Assembly (NCBI GenBank): GCA_023418915.1
Contig: JAEZYU010000012.1
Location: 1 to 64,000, forward strand
Source: Bacillota bacterium
GTDB lineage: Bacteria; Bacillota; Clostridia; Acetivibrionales; DTU013
Length of the DNA: 64,000 nucleotides
Direction of reading: 5' to 3'
The notes beneath the pieces are model-generated. The model was not told where the DNA came from. It searched no databases and was given only the letters and a program-made list of their open reading frames with translations. Position 1 is the stretch's first letter; every line of letters begins with the position of its first letter. Shown here piece after piece: positions 15,621 through 24,607 of this stretch. A program made the translations under genes and the position numbers.

Positions 15621-15733
15621 AACACCACCTCCCTCCGGCTCAGTTCACTTCTGCCGCATCCACGCAGATTCAGCACTTTGCTGCATCTGTAGATCCACTC
15701 AGACTGATATATTGTATTCATTTTAACAAGCTT

Positions 15734-15753
15734 TTGTATTCAATTCAATACAA
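15734..15753. promoter_or_regulatory. Inverted repeat in the symporter/metF intergenic region
   Basis: TTGTATT and AATACAA flank a six-base centre between the divergent symporter-accessory gene and metF. Possible operator; the regulator is unknown. Confidence 0.4.
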
Positions 15754-15768
15754 GAAAAGTATGAGTGG

Positions 15769-15828
15769 AGTTATTTAAATTGTATTTACTAGTTATTTAA
15801 TTGTACTTGACAGCTATTTAATTGCTGT
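15769..15828 (+). repeat. Three phased ~21-bp direct repeats over the metF promoter
   Basis: AGTTATTTAAATTGTATTTAC (15769), AGTTATTTAATTGTACTTGAC (15791) and AGCTATTTAATTGCTG (15812) recur every 21-22 bp, about two helical turns, and run through the -35 box and spacer. Such phasing suits cooperative binding of a regulator or an AT-rich upstream element. Confidence 0.55.
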
Positions 15829-15834
15829 TATAAT
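15807..15834 (+). promoter_or_regulatory. Sigma-A promoter of metF
   Basis: Consensus TTGACA, a 16-bp spacer and consensus TATAAT, 28 bp before the metF ATG. Both boxes are perfect, so the basal promoter is strong unless repressed. Confidence 0.8.
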
Positions 15835-15862
15835 GAATATAAGTTATTTTTGGAGGCTTAAT

Positions 15863-16720
15863 ATGAGAATAAGCGAGATGTTCAAAGCAAAAAAGCCGGT
15901 GATAGCGTTCGAAATCTTCCCGCCCAGGCCGGATGTCCCATTGGATAAAATATATGACCACCTGGAACAGTTCGAAGCTCTGATGCCCGATTACATCAGT
16001 GTCACCTATGGAGCCGGAGGAAGCAGAAAAGGCCGCACGCTGGAGATAGCATCCAGAATAAAAAAGCTTCACGGTATAGAAAGCATGGCTCATTTTACAT
16101 GTGTTGGCCATACAAAGACTGAGATAAGCGATATGCTTGATTCGATGCATGAATCAGGACTTGAAAACATTCTGGCATTAAGAGGTGATCCCCCGGCCGA
16201 CGAACCCGATTTTGATTTCAGCAGGAGCATATACAAGCATGCGTATGAGCTGGTACAGCACGTTCGAAGCGTCAACAATTTTTGCATCGCAGCCGCTGCA
16301 TATGTGGAAGGTCATGTAGATTCGAGAAGACTCAGCGAAGATCTGGAACACCTGAAAGAGAAGGTAGATGCCGGTGTAGATTTTCTGATCACACAGTTGT
16401 TTTTTGACAACAGATTGTTCTTTGACTTTATGGAAAAAGCTCGTTCAAAAGGGATCAACTGCCCTGTAGCTGCCGGAATAATGCCGATTTTCAAAGCCGA
16501 CCAGATAAAGTCGATTACTGCAAAAAGCGGCTGTTCGATACCTGCAAAGCTGGTACTTATGATGGATAAATATCAAAATAACCCGGAAGATATGAGAAAG
16601 GCCGGTATAGAATACGCATCGCACCAGATCCGCGAACTGATCGAAGAAGGCGCAGACGGCATCCACCTGTATACAATGAACCGACCCAAATCCACTAAAG
16701 AAATACTGGACAATCTATGA
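15863..16720 (+). CDS. metF: Methylenetetrahydrofolate reductase
   Basis: FAD-dependent reduction of 5,10-methylene-THF to 5-methyl-THF for methionine synthesis or one-carbon metabolism. The 285-aa product has the MTHFR barrel: AFEIFPPRPD at the N-terminus, SVTYGAGGSRKGRT, HFTCVGHTK, LALRGDPP (FAD contacts) and DFLITQLFFDN. The ATG at 15863 follows TGGAGG at the right distance. The gene stands alone with its own promoter, and no MetV-like partner lies beside it. Its product belongs to the cytosolic MetF family. It converges with the coiled-coil gene at 16.8 kb. Confidence 0.95.
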   Translation: MRISEMFKAKKPVIAFEIFPPRPDVPLDKIYDHLEQFEALMPDYISVTYGAGGSRKGRTLEIASRIKKLHGIESMAHFTCVGHTKTEISDMLDSMHESGLENILALRGDPPADEPDFDFSRSIYKHAYELVQHVRSVNNFCIAAAAYVEGHVDSRRLSEDLEHLKEKVDAGVDFLITQLFFDNRLFFDFMEKARSKGINCPVAAGIMPIFKADQIKSITAKSGCSIPAKLVLMMDKYQNNPEDMRKAGIEYASHQIRELIEEGADGIHLYTMNRPKSTKEILDNL

Positions 16721-16821
16721 GATGGAGAGGTGATCCGGCTGAGGTGACATTTTTCTGACAATGGAAGGTAATGCCGGCTTAACAAATTCGTCTCTTTGCA
16801 TTTATCGATATTGACTGCCTA

Positions 16822-17610
16822 TCAGAGTCTTCCGCGCTGCTTGAAGCGCCGATGTTCGTTCAACGCATTATCCAACGCAGTTGCTTCGTTAATAGCATTT
16901 TCAATCTCTTCTGTTTCAGGATCGGACATATCGTTCGACAATATCCTGTGTTTAAAGCCTGCTATGCTGCTCTCGATCTGGTCAAGTCTTACATTGACCA
17001 TCTCAAGCCGGCTTCTCTCATCCTTGAACCTTTGCAGAAGCCTCTCATCCATTTCGATGGTTTTGGTCAATTCCAGTACAGCCTGGTAGTTTTTCAAAGC
17101 ACCCAGCTTTCTGTTATTTACATTTATTCTCTGTATCAGCTCATTCATATTCTGCTGGGAAAGCTCCCTCATCCTGTCTGAATAATTGGCTGCCAGCTGC
17201 ATATATGCAATAACCAGTTTCAGCGCCTGTGCGATGATCCTTTGCTTTAGGGGATCTTCACGGTATTTATCGAAGTAATGCAATAATTCATTCTTTTGCT
17301 TGACTACTCTGATTACCTTTATTCTCAGATTCCGGCCCAAACGCCCGGCTATCCTCCTATACAAATCGCTGCAGTTCCGCTCAAGCCTGCTTATGCCATC
17401 AAGCTTTTCAGACAGCTCCACCTCACGTTTGAAATCACTGCTTTTCAATGTGCTGACTACACCGGCTGAATATGCACAAGCGCCTGCTGCTCCAACAAGC
17501 CATGGAAGCCACGAGGCATCTGACGCATAGGAAGCAGCACCTGCGGTCAGAATTAAACCGGCCGTAAGAATGAGTATATTCTTGAATTTGAATGCTGCCC
17601 TGATAAGCAT
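16822..17610 (-). CDS. Membrane-anchored coiled-coil protein of unknown function
   Basis: 262-aa protein that I do not recognise. Two hydrophobic helices near the N-terminus (about residues 10-27 and 35-55) precede a long charged helical region with coiled-coil character (about 60-240) and a basic C-terminus. The ATG at 17610 follows AAAGGGTGG; a TTG seven codons upstream is less likely. It lies downstream of spoIVFB on the same strand with a 182-bp gap. Its layout would fit a membrane scaffold facing the cytoplasm, but no function should be assumed. Confidence 0.7.
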   Translation of the reverse strand: MLIRAAFKFKNILILTAGLILTAGAASYASDASWLPWLVGAAGACAYSAGVVSTLKSSDFKREVELSEKLDGISRLERNCSDLYRRIAGRLGRNLRIKVIRVVKQKNELLHYFDKYREDPLKQRIIAQALKLVIAYMQLAANYSDRMRELSQQNMNELIQRINVNNRKLGALKNYQAVLELTKTIEMDERLLQRFKDERSRLEMVNVRLDQIESSIAGFKHRILSNDMSDPETEEIENAINEATALDNALNEHRRFKQRGRL

Positions 17611-17792
17611 GGTCAACCACCCTTTATACAAAATGGATAGGATAGATTTATTATATATTTATTGAAGCTGGATTACAATACAAGTCAGACCATGGTCACT
17701 CTCCATTAGTCGGCAGCCCGCGGTGTACACTTCCTTAGCTTGCAGCCTGCGATAACCCCTTCACTGATCCCGGCATCAGAATTACCGCCTCA

Positions 17793-18695
17793 TCATTTAC
17801 GAATCAGCATCTGCATATCTGAGCGTTTGGAATCAACAAGCTGTCCAAATGTCATATCATCACAGCTCCCTGCCAGTGTATCCATGACTTCATTCTCAGT
17901 AAACAAACCGATTATGTGCAGGTCGTCATCCAGCACATAAATGATGTGGAACCTGTCGAAATCCATATTTTTCAACGATTCGCTCAATTTCATGCTTTTC
18001 ATCACTACAAGATCCCTTGCAGGATATACTCCCCTTTTAAGAAGTTTGGATCTTCTGTAAACTATCTGTCTGATATTCATCAAAGCACTCTCCATTCTCC
18101 CGGTCATTGACATGATCATTATATAGAGCCCGATTATGATCAGGCTGACATTAAACGATGAGATATAAAGCTGGTATGCCCCGACAAGCACAATCGCTGC
18201 AGAAAAAAACGATGCAAGCTTTCGAAGTATCCTCCCGGCTGATAGCAGTCCTATATCCTCGGCAAGTAATCCGAGCATGAGCCTGCCTCCGTCGAGCGGC
18301 AGTACAGGCAGCAGGTTGAACAATGCCAGAAAGAGATTGGATGCGGACAAAAACCTGAGCATTTTTTGATCGCCCTGCATCAATCTGTCTGCAAATATAG
18401 CAGCCGCGAAAATCAGTAAATTGAAGACAGGCCCTGCGGAATAGATGAAAAGCTGCTCCTTCCTTGTGCACCCTCCATCTCGGATCCCCACAGAAAACCC
18501 AAGTATTGATATATTGAATGTGCCAGTCTTTACGCCGCATATCCTTGCTGCAGCCAAATGGCTGAGTTCATGTGCAAGCATAGATAAAAAAGCTGCTGCA
18601 TACTCTGTCAGAAAGCCTGCGATCAGCATAAATGCAGGCATTATTACAGAAGTGATATTGACCCTGATTTCCGTATCCCCGATATTCAGTCTCAC
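17793..18695 (-). CDS. spoIVFB: SpoIVFB-like intramembrane metalloprotease (M50)
   Basis: Site-2-type zinc protease; SpoIVFB of Bacillus cleaves pro-sigma-K in the mother cell. The 300-aa protein has MLAHELSHLAAARI (HExxH zinc motif), the second ligand motif NLLPVLPLDGGRLML, about six membrane helices, and a C-terminal CBS-like domain (about residues 220-298) ending in the cytosol. The GTG at 18695 overlaps the stop of spoIVFA as GTGA, the most likely start. The frame is open further upstream inside spoIVFA without a ribosome site. CBS domains in SpoIVFB are known to sense ATP. Confidence 0.88.
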   Translation of the reverse strand: MRLNIGDTEIRVNITSVIMPAFMLIAGFLTEYAAAFLSMLAHELSHLAAARICGVKTGTFNISILGFSVGIRDGGCTRKEQLFIYSAGPVFNLLIFAAAIFADRLMQGDQKMLRFLSASNLFLALFNLLPVLPLDGGRLMLGLLAEDIGLLSAGRILRKLASFFSAAIVLVGAYQLYISSFNVSLIIIGLYIMIMSMTGRMESALMNIRQIVYRRSKLLKRGVYPARDLVVMKSMKLSESLKNMDFDRFHIIYVLDDDLHIIGLFTENEVMDTLAGSCDDMTFGQLVDSKRSDMQMLIRK

Positions 18696-19759
18696 CTGGC
18701 AGTTATACTTATGTAATCCAGCGGGTCGCAAGGAGCACCGTCCCGCCATACCTCAAAATGAAGATGACGGCCTCCATCAATACGCTCCCCGCCTACTCCG
18801 GCAATTACATCTCCTTTTTTAACTATATCATTTATTTCTGCTGTAAGGCTCGAGCAATTAGCATATACTGTCACAAGTCTGTTGTCATGCCTGACCTTTA
18901 TATATCTGCCGTACCGGGGTGAGGATCCGGCATCTGCGACATACCCGTCAAGCGCCGCCCTCACATCACTCGTCCTGCTGACGGCAATATCAATGCCATT
19001 ATGCATTTTCCACATTCCTGCAGCTCCGGCGATTTTACCAAAAGCTATGGCAAGCTCACCTTCTACAGGTTCTATCATCTCATAGGAAATCAATCTTTCT
19101 GTAGAATGCTCTGCCGCAGTCCCTTCCTCACCGCTGCTGAAATGCTCTGCCGCAATCCCTTCCTCACCGCTGCTGAAATGCTCTGCCGCAGTCCCTTCCT
19201 CACCGCTGCTTGCCGACAGTACACCAGTCTGTGAAAATTGCCCATCGCCATCTTCATGGTTATTGTCCACATCATATGAGCTGCTGATCTCAGAGGAGGC
19301 ATCAACTGTGCCCTGAGCTGTCATCTCTCCGGACAATGCAGCCATAACCGCTTCATTGTCATCTCTCGCCAGTATCATATCCGTATCTGTCCTGATTCCA
19401 TCCGTCTCATCCGGTACTTCCATGTATCCCCCTGCAGTTGCTTTGTCCGTCACATGTGGATCCTGCTTTTCTGCTGTTATGCTGTTTCTGATATCCGGCA
19501 CCATCTCCTGGGCATATGCATAAATATTCTTCAGTTCCACATTATGTTCCAATACATATCTGACATTATCAGTTAAAAATCTTGTTGCAGAAATATTGAT
19601 GAGCTTTGCAATGATTATTATGAACAGAAGTATTATGCATATTAGCGTCTGGAAGGCGATAAGCCTGCGCAAACTGCTTCGCTTTACATTTCTCCCCGGT
19701 CTCCTGTGTGGTGCTGTGCGCCGCGTCATGTATCTCTGTCCGGCCATGTAACTGTCCAT
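18692..19759 (-). CDS. spoIVFA: SpoIVFA-like membrane protein with M23 (LytM) domain
   Basis: Partner and regulator of SpoIVFB by position and architecture, 355 aa. It has a basic cytoplasmic N-terminus (1-33), one membrane helix (34-54), a long acidic linker (about 95-225) and a C-terminal M23 domain (about 228-350). The zinc ligands are intact: H253 and D257 in HNGID, and H332/H334 in HLH, so peptidase activity is possible. The linker carries three perfect-length 12-residue repeats (184-219). It is followed by spoIVFB with a four-base overlap. Confidence 0.82.
   Translation of the reverse strand: MDSYMAGQRYMTRRTAPHRRPGRNVKRSSLRRLIAFQTLICIILLFIIIIAKLINISATRFLTDNVRYVLEHNVELKNIYAYAQEMVPDIRNSITAEKQDPHVTDKATAGGYMEVPDETDGIRTDTDMILARDDNEAVMAALSGEMTAQGTVDASSEISSSYDVDNNHEDGDGQFSQTGVLSASSGEEGTAAEHFSSGEEGIAAEHFSSGEEGTAAEHSTERLISYEMIEPVEGELAIAFGKIAGAAGMWKMHNGIDIAVSRTSDVRAALDGYVADAGSSPRYGRYIKVRHDNRLVTVYANCSSLTAEINDIVKKGDVIAGVGGERIDGGRHLHFEVWRDGAPCDPLDYISITAR
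19103..19210 (-). repeat. 3 x 36-bp in-frame tandem repeat in spoIVFA
   Basis: Three consecutive units encode SSGEEGTAAEHF, SSGEEGIAAEHF and SSGEEGTAAEHS. The DNA copies are almost identical, so the expansion is recent and copy number probably varies between strains. It lengthens the acidic linker between membrane helix and M23 domain without breaking the frame. Confidence 0.95.
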
Positions 19760-19850
19760 ATCCTCATCTCCTGTGTCACAGTAATGCTGGATCCTTTGGT
19801 AAATTATATTAAAAATATCGCCCGTTTATGTATACGCCATTGGCCAAAAT

Positions 19851-19878
19851 AAAAAACACAGGCTTACTTCACCTGTGT
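19851..19878 (-). terminator. Rho-independent terminator after mgsA
   Basis: The minus strand reads ACACAGG, a nine-base loop, CCTGTGT and then T6. It ends the minD-minE-mgsA unit and separates it from spoIVFA, whose start lies 92 bp further on. Confidence 0.8.
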
Positions 19879-19923
19879 CTTTACTATCCCTGTATAGCGT
19901 CCCGCTAAATGCAGTATTTGGTT

Positions 19924-20325
19924 TTAATCTTTCCCTGTATGCTCCCGCCAGTGCAGATCGCCCCGTTCAAGCCCCTTGATCAGTACCTCAGCAGTGGCTA
20001 TATTGGTGGCAAAAGGAATATTGTTCATGTCGCAAAGCCTGAGAAGCGAGTTGATATCGGTTTCATACTCTCTTGTATTTGCAGGCTCACGCAAAAATAT
20101 TACCATGTCGATTTCGTTGAGCGATACCCGCGCAGCTATCTGCTGCGTACCTCCCAGCTCCCCCGGCGAAAATCTGTACACCGGCAGTCCTGCTCCTTCT
20201 GTAATGTACGATGCAGTTGTTCCTGTAGCATATAATGTATGCTGCTGCAAAATAGTCTTATATGCTATGCACAGGTCAACCATCAGCTCTTTTCTGTTGT
20301 CATGCGCTATGAGAGCAATATTCAT
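19924..20325 (-). CDS. mgsA: Methylglyoxal synthase
   Basis: Converts dihydroxyacetone phosphate to methylglyoxal and phosphate, a bypass of lower glycolysis under phosphate limitation. The 133-aa product has the family N-terminus IALIAHDNRKELMVDL, YATGTTASYI, the phosphate-binding SPGELGGTQQIAARV and the catalytic-Asp region NEIDMVIFLREP, then NIPFATNIATAEVLI. It lies 16 bp after minE and probably shares its transcript, a common arrangement in Clostridia without an obvious functional link. Confidence 0.95.
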   Translation of the reverse strand: MNIALIAHDNRKELMVDLCIAYKTILQQHTLYATGTTASYITEGAGLPVYRFSPGELGGTQQIAARVSLNEIDMVIFLREPANTREYETDINSLLRLCDMNNIPFATNIATAEVLIKGLERGDLHWREHTGKD

Positions 20326-20341
20326 ATCTGAACTGTTACCT

Positions 20342-20626
20342 TTATTTCCCGCTGTTTCGTATATTCCTTATCGGTATATTTGCATATAACGCCGGTACTA
20401 TACTTTCCCCGTCGTCACTCTTTGTCCTTGTAAGCTGTATGTCCAATGCACTTTCATCGACATCCATGTAATTTGTGATTACTTTTATGATCTCACTTTT
20501 AAGCATTTCCAGAAATTGCGGCGAAACGTTAGCCCGGTCATGTATCAGCACCAGTTTTAGTCTTTCCTTGGCAACCTCCTTGGAGTTCTTCGATCTACCG
20601 AATAACTTTCCTAAATCGAGCAGCAT
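20342..20626 (-). CDS. minE: Cell division topological specificity factor MinE
   Basis: 94-aa activator of the MinD ATPase that drives Min oscillation or gradient formation. The N-terminal membrane-binding and MinD-contact region (LLDLGKLFGRSKNSKEVAKERLKLVLIHDR, key part KERLKLVLIHDR) is followed by the dimerisation domain LEMLKSEIIKVITNYM. It lies 14 bp after minD. Its presence shows that this organism uses a MinE-type Min system rather than only DivIVA/MinJ. Confidence 0.95.
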   Translation of the reverse strand: MLLDLGKLFGRSKNSKEVAKERLKLVLIHDRANVSPQFLEMLKSEIIKVITNYMDVDESALDIQLTRTKSDDGESIVPALYANIPIRNIRNSGK

Positions 20627-20640
20627 TTTTTACCTCCTCC

Positions 20641-21441
20641 TCAGTTCGCCTTCAGGCCAAATAATTTTTTGAGCTTTAGCATGATTCCCTGATCTTCGGA
20701 AAATGTCATAAAGGGAACATCTTCTCCCTTTATCCGACTCACCACATTACGGTACGCCTGACCTGCCAGTGACTTGTCATCATTGATTGCAGGTTCGCCT
20801 CTGTTTGTCGATACAACTATTTTTTCATCATCAGGTATCACACCTATGAGTCCGATCGCAAGGATATCAATAATATCATCGATCGACATCATATCTCCTC
20901 TTTTAACCATATCGGCACGCAATCTATTTATCAGAAGCTTTGGGTTTCTTATCTCATTTGCTTCAAGAAGACCGATTATCCTGTCTGCATCTCTTACAGC
21001 GGATACCTCCGGAGTCGTTACTACGATAGCTCTGTCAGCACCGGCTATTGCGTTTTTAAAGCCCTGCTCTATACCTGCAGGACAGTCGATCAATATGTAA
21101 TCATACTCCTCTTTTAATTCTTCACACAGTTTCATCATCTGCTGCGGTGACACTGAGGATTTATCCCTGGTCTGAGCGGCAGGAAGCAGATAAAGCCCAT
21201 CAAAACGCTTGTCCTTTATTAGAGCCTGCTTAACACGGCAATTTCCCTCGACCACATCCACGAGATCATAAACGATTCTATTTTCCAGTCCCATAACAAC
21301 ATCCAGATTTCTCAAGCCTATATCGGTATCGATCAGGACAGTTTTCTTTCCCGATAATGCCAGTCCTGTTCCAATATTTGCTGTGGTCGTGGTCTTGCCG
21401 ACTCCGCCTTTTCCCGATGTGATCACTACGACTTCACTCAT
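20641..21441 (-). CDS. minD: Septum site-determining protein MinD
   Basis: Membrane-bound ATPase that recruits MinC and MinE, 266 aa. It has the deviant Walker A motif SGKGGVGKTTTTANIG, switch regions around VLIDTDIGLRNLD and DYILIDCPAGIEQGF, and a C-terminal amphipathic membrane-targeting helix (GIMLKLKKLFGLKAN). The ATG follows AGGAGG. A good promoter (21521-21549) allows minD-minE-mgsA to be expressed apart from minC. Confidence 0.97.
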   Translation of the reverse strand: MSEVVVITSGKGGVGKTTTTANIGTGLALSGKKTVLIDTDIGLRNLDVVMGLENRIVYDLVDVVEGNCRVKQALIKDKRFDGLYLLPAAQTRDKSSVSPQQMMKLCEELKEEYDYILIDCPAGIEQGFKNAIAGADRAIVVTTPEVSAVRDADRIIGLLEANEIRNPKLLINRLRADMVKRGDMMSIDDIIDILAIGLIGVIPDDEKIVVSTNRGEPAINDDKSLAGQAYRNVVSRIKGEDVPFMTFSEDQGIMLKLKKLFGLKAN

Positions 21442-21520
21442 CCGAATACCTCCTATGTGCCTTAGTAAGGCAGATTACAGTGCTGATCAAAATTGACGAA
21501 TAATTTTCACACATATGTAA

Positions 21521-21549
21521 AATATACAGTTCAAAATATATTTTGTCAA
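21521..21549 (-). promoter_or_regulatory. Sigma-A promoter of minD
   Basis: The minus strand reads TTGACA, 17 bp and TATATT, about 80 bp before the minD ATG. The surrounding 185-bp gap is very AT-rich. Confidence 0.7.
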
Positions 21550-21627
21550 TTATAGTTGCTTTTTGTTGAATAATAATTCACTTGTGTTAATAACTTGCTT
21601 TTATTACAAATTTGCTTGTGTGCCAAT

Positions 21628-22314
21628 TTACTTATGTTGCGGCAGAAACGCTTCAATAAAAACAAGATCATCTCTAACAAACGCCATCTCCGGAAGCAAC
21701 CCCTGTCTGGGCTCCTTCGTATCGGGCGGCCTGGTGATCACATCTGCTATACGCAGTTGTGTCGGCTGAAGCGATAATGCGGCTACAACAGCTTCCTTGT
21801 TGCCGTCAGCACCGGCATGGACCATTCCGCGAAGCGAGCCCATAATAATGACATTGCCTGTGGCTATTACCTCGCCTCCAGGATTCACATCTCCGATCAC
21901 TACGAGGTTTCCTTCATAGCTGACAAGTGTCCCGGACCTGACAGTTCCCTTGTGGAATCTTGTCATACCCTCCTGAAGCCCTTTGAAATATAGCAGTTTC
22001 ATCTTAGGCTTTTCACTGCTCTTTTCCGGCTCTTCAGCCTCGTGTTCAGCCTCCTGGTAGGAATCATCCTCTTCAAAGCTTCTTACATCGGCGTTAGCTC
22101 TTTCTGAGATCAGCTTGGAAATTTTTTGCTCCTGTTCGCTGCTCAGTTTCCTTCCGCGGTATTTCACATCAAGACTGGCGCCCTTGAAGAATCTGCCGGA
22201 AGTTTCAAGCTTTTTGTCAACTGCATCCAAAACAGTATCAAAATCGCCTTCTTCCCGCATTATCAGTATCAGTCCGTTGACTGTAGCCTTAAAGCTGATA
22301 ATGTTGTCCTCCAT
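21628..22314 (-). CDS. minC: Septum site-determining protein MinC
   Basis: Inhibitor of FtsZ assembly, 228 aa. A divergent N-terminal FtsZ-binding domain (about 1-95) is joined by an acidic linker (EHEAEEPEKSSEKPKMK, about 105-121) to the beta-helical C-terminal MinD-binding domain, recognised by VVIGDVNPGGEVIATGNVIIMGSLRG (split VVIGDVNPGGEV, GNVIIMGSLRG). The ATG at 22314 follows AGGGGGT; a GTG eleven codons earlier lacks a site. It is separated from minD by 186 bp with an own promoter for minD. Confidence 0.93.
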   Translation of the reverse strand: MEDNIISFKATVNGLILIMREEGDFDTVLDAVDKKLETSGRFFKGASLDVKYRGRKLSSEQEQKISKLISERANADVRSFEEDDSYQEAEHEAEEPEKSSEKPKMKLLYFKGLQEGMTRFHKGTVRSGTLVSYEGNLVVIGDVNPGGEVIATGNVIIMGSLRGMVHAGADGNKEAVVAALSLQPTQLRIADVITRPPDTKEPRQGLLPEMAFVRDDLVFIEAFLPQHK

Positions 22315-22458
22315 AGACTGTACCCCCTGCTCCTGATTTTGATTCACATAAATAATTATTGCATTATTTTCTTATATAGACAAGCCAAATTTGATATTTA
22401 AAGTGAAACAATTTGTATAAGCGAATTGAAAGAGCCAGATGTGCCCGTATGACAAAAA

Positions 22459-24576
22459 TCACGGATTGAACAGCGGCTTTTCGGGCTTGAGCTCGCTGCT
22501 GCCTGCATCGGCTGCCTTCAGCCCAAAATATTCATCGATAATATCCCTTGCGATCGGTGCAGTATTAGATCCCCATACACCTCTTTCTACTACTACGGCA
22601 ATAGCGATCTTAGGATCGTATGCCGGTGCATAGCAAACAAACAGGCCGTTCGGAGAGACTCCTCCTCCACTTTGCGTCTGGGCTGAACCTGTTTTCCCGG
22701 CCACCTCGAACGGTAAACCTTCAAAAGCCTTCTGTGCCGTTCCGTCTATCGACGATGTAACAGCAACCATACCCTCCTTGACAGCAGCTATGGTGGTGTC
22801 CTTCAGTGGTATCCTTGTATATTCCGGGTCGTTCCTGTTTACAATTGACCCATCATATTTGATTACCTCTTTGATGACATGCGGCCTGTACAGCTTGCCG
22901 CCGTTCGCTATGGCTGCGATATAGTTTGCCAACTGCAGCGGCGTAAATGAATTATCAAACTGGCCAATCGACACCTGTGCCGTATCAGCCGGTCTCCATA
23001 TGTCGTTTCTCAGCTTCTTCTTCAGTTCTATCGACGACATCATACCCGATACTTCATTGGGCAGGTCTATGCCCGTTTTTCTTCCCAGGCCGAAATAGTT
23101 TGCCCATTTGGTCAATTCCTCAATACCAGTCATGTTTCCAAGTTCATAAAAATATATGTTACAGGATGTTTCCAGCGCTCTTTTCAAGTTGAGAATGCCA
23201 TGTCCGTAGTCCGGCCTTTCAAGACAGAATAGATATCTGCCACCGATATAGGTGTATCCCCTGTCCCGAATATTGCTGGATGTCGGTGTGATAACTCCCT
23301 TCTCAAGCCCTGCTACGGCGGTAATAGGCTTGAAAGTTGAACCGGGTGCATAATTCTCCTGTATCGTTCTGTTCAGCAGCGCCTTCAGTTTGTTCTCATC
23401 TGCGGTCAATTCTCTTATCGCATTCTGTGCTTCAACATCCTCAGAGCCAGCCAGATATATTGCCGGGTCAAAGCTTGGATAGCTTGCCATAACAAGCACT
23501 TCTGCAGAATTAACATCCAGTGCAACGACCGATCCCGCAAAAGCATCACCATAATTAGGCCCCTGTTTATCATTCCTGATCCTTTCAATATTGCGCGCAA
23601 GCGATTCCATTGCTACCTTTTGAAGGTTTGTATCAAGGGTAATTACTACATCGTGCCCTGGAATGGGTTCTGCAGTCACTATCTTTCGTGTAAGTCTGCC
23701 GTCGGCATCGACTTCTATACTCATTTTGCCGTTTTTCCCGCGCAGATATCTTTCAGCGCTCTTTTCGATGCCTGTCTGTCCGATGAGATCGTTATTATCA
23801 TAGCCTTCTTCTTTCAGCTCTTCATACTGCCTTTGATTGATAGCCCGGATATATCCGAGCACATGTGCCTCATCATATGCATCTATATACTCTCTGACCG
23901 GCTCGGTCGAAGTTATGACCCCAGGAAATTCATGATGCCTTTCTTCAATCTCTGCCACAGTGTCCATCCCAACATCCCTGGCAAGCAGTACCATTCCCCC
24001 GGTTGAAAAGTTCCAGTTGTTTATCAGTATTTCATACCTGAGGTTCATTATCCTGTATGCCTGTCCATAGGTATATGAAGAATCGATATTGAATTTCTCC
24101 TCCCTCAGGTATTCAAAAAGTTCAGAGGCGTTTTGTTTAACATCCTCCTTTTTTATGTTGAGCCTGTCCTGATTGGTCTGCCAGTTTTCGATCGCCTTTT
24201 GTGTCATATCATTAAAGCTCAGGGGAGCGTATGTCAAATACTTTGCAAAGGTGTCCGCATGATTTTCATCATTCTTCTCCAAAAGATCCGACAGCTTTAG
24301 AAGCATCTCATTCATTTCTGATGTGGTTATGTTCGTTTTTACGATATATACGGCATAACCCTGTCTGTTAACAGCTATAGGAACCCCGTACCTGTCAAGT
24401 ATCTTTCCTCTTGGTGCCTCTATGTCACCTTCCTTGAGTATCCTCTTCTGTGAGTCGGCCACATACTTTTCCCCTTCAACTATCTGAAGATTGAAAAGGC
24501 GGAATATGATTATAAAGCCGAATAATACAAAACCCAGGCTAAGTATCAAATATCTGTTTTTTAGTTTCTTTTCCAA
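22459..24576 (-). CDS. mrdA: Penicillin-binding protein 2 (elongation transpeptidase)
   Basis: Class B PBP that cross-links peptidoglycan in the elongasome, 705 aa. There is one N-terminal membrane helix (about residues 8-30), a pedestal domain (about 40-330) and the transpeptidase domain (about 350-680) with active-site motifs STFK (in YAPGSTFKPITAV), SCN (in ETSCNIYFYELG) and KTG (in AGKTGSAQT). It follows mreD by 31 bp. The mreB-mreC-mreD-pbp2-minC order is typical of Clostridia and links wall elongation with septum placement. Confidence 0.95.
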   Translation of the reverse strand: MEKKLKNRYLILSLGFVLFGFIIIFRLFNLQIVEGEKYVADSQKRILKEGDIEAPRGKILDRYGVPIAVNRQGYAVYIVKTNITTSEMNEMLLKLSDLLEKNDENHADTFAKYLTYAPLSFNDMTQKAIENWQTNQDRLNIKKEDVKQNASELFEYLREEKFNIDSSYTYGQAYRIMNLRYEILINNWNFSTGGMVLLARDVGMDTVAEIEERHHEFPGVITSTEPVREYIDAYDEAHVLGYIRAINQRQYEELKEEGYDNNDLIGQTGIEKSAERYLRGKNGKMSIEVDADGRLTRKIVTAEPIPGHDVVITLDTNLQKVAMESLARNIERIRNDKQGPNYGDAFAGSVVALDVNSAEVLVMASYPSFDPAIYLAGSEDVEAQNAIRELTADENKLKALLNRTIQENYAPGSTFKPITAVAGLEKGVITPTSSNIRDRGYTYIGGRYLFCLERPDYGHGILNLKRALETSCNIYFYELGNMTGIEELTKWANYFGLGRKTGIDLPNEVSGMMSSIELKKKLRNDIWRPADTAQVSIGQFDNSFTPLQLANYIAAIANGGKLYRPHVIKEVIKYDGSIVNRNDPEYTRIPLKDTTIAAVKEGMVAVTSSIDGTAQKAFEGLPFEVAGKTGSAQTQSGGGVSPNGLFVCYAPAYDPKIAIAVVVERGVWGSNTAPIARDIIDEYFGLKAADAGSSELKPEKPLFNP

Positions 24577-24607
24577 ATCAGGCAGCCTCCTTCAAAGATC
24601 CAGCCTG

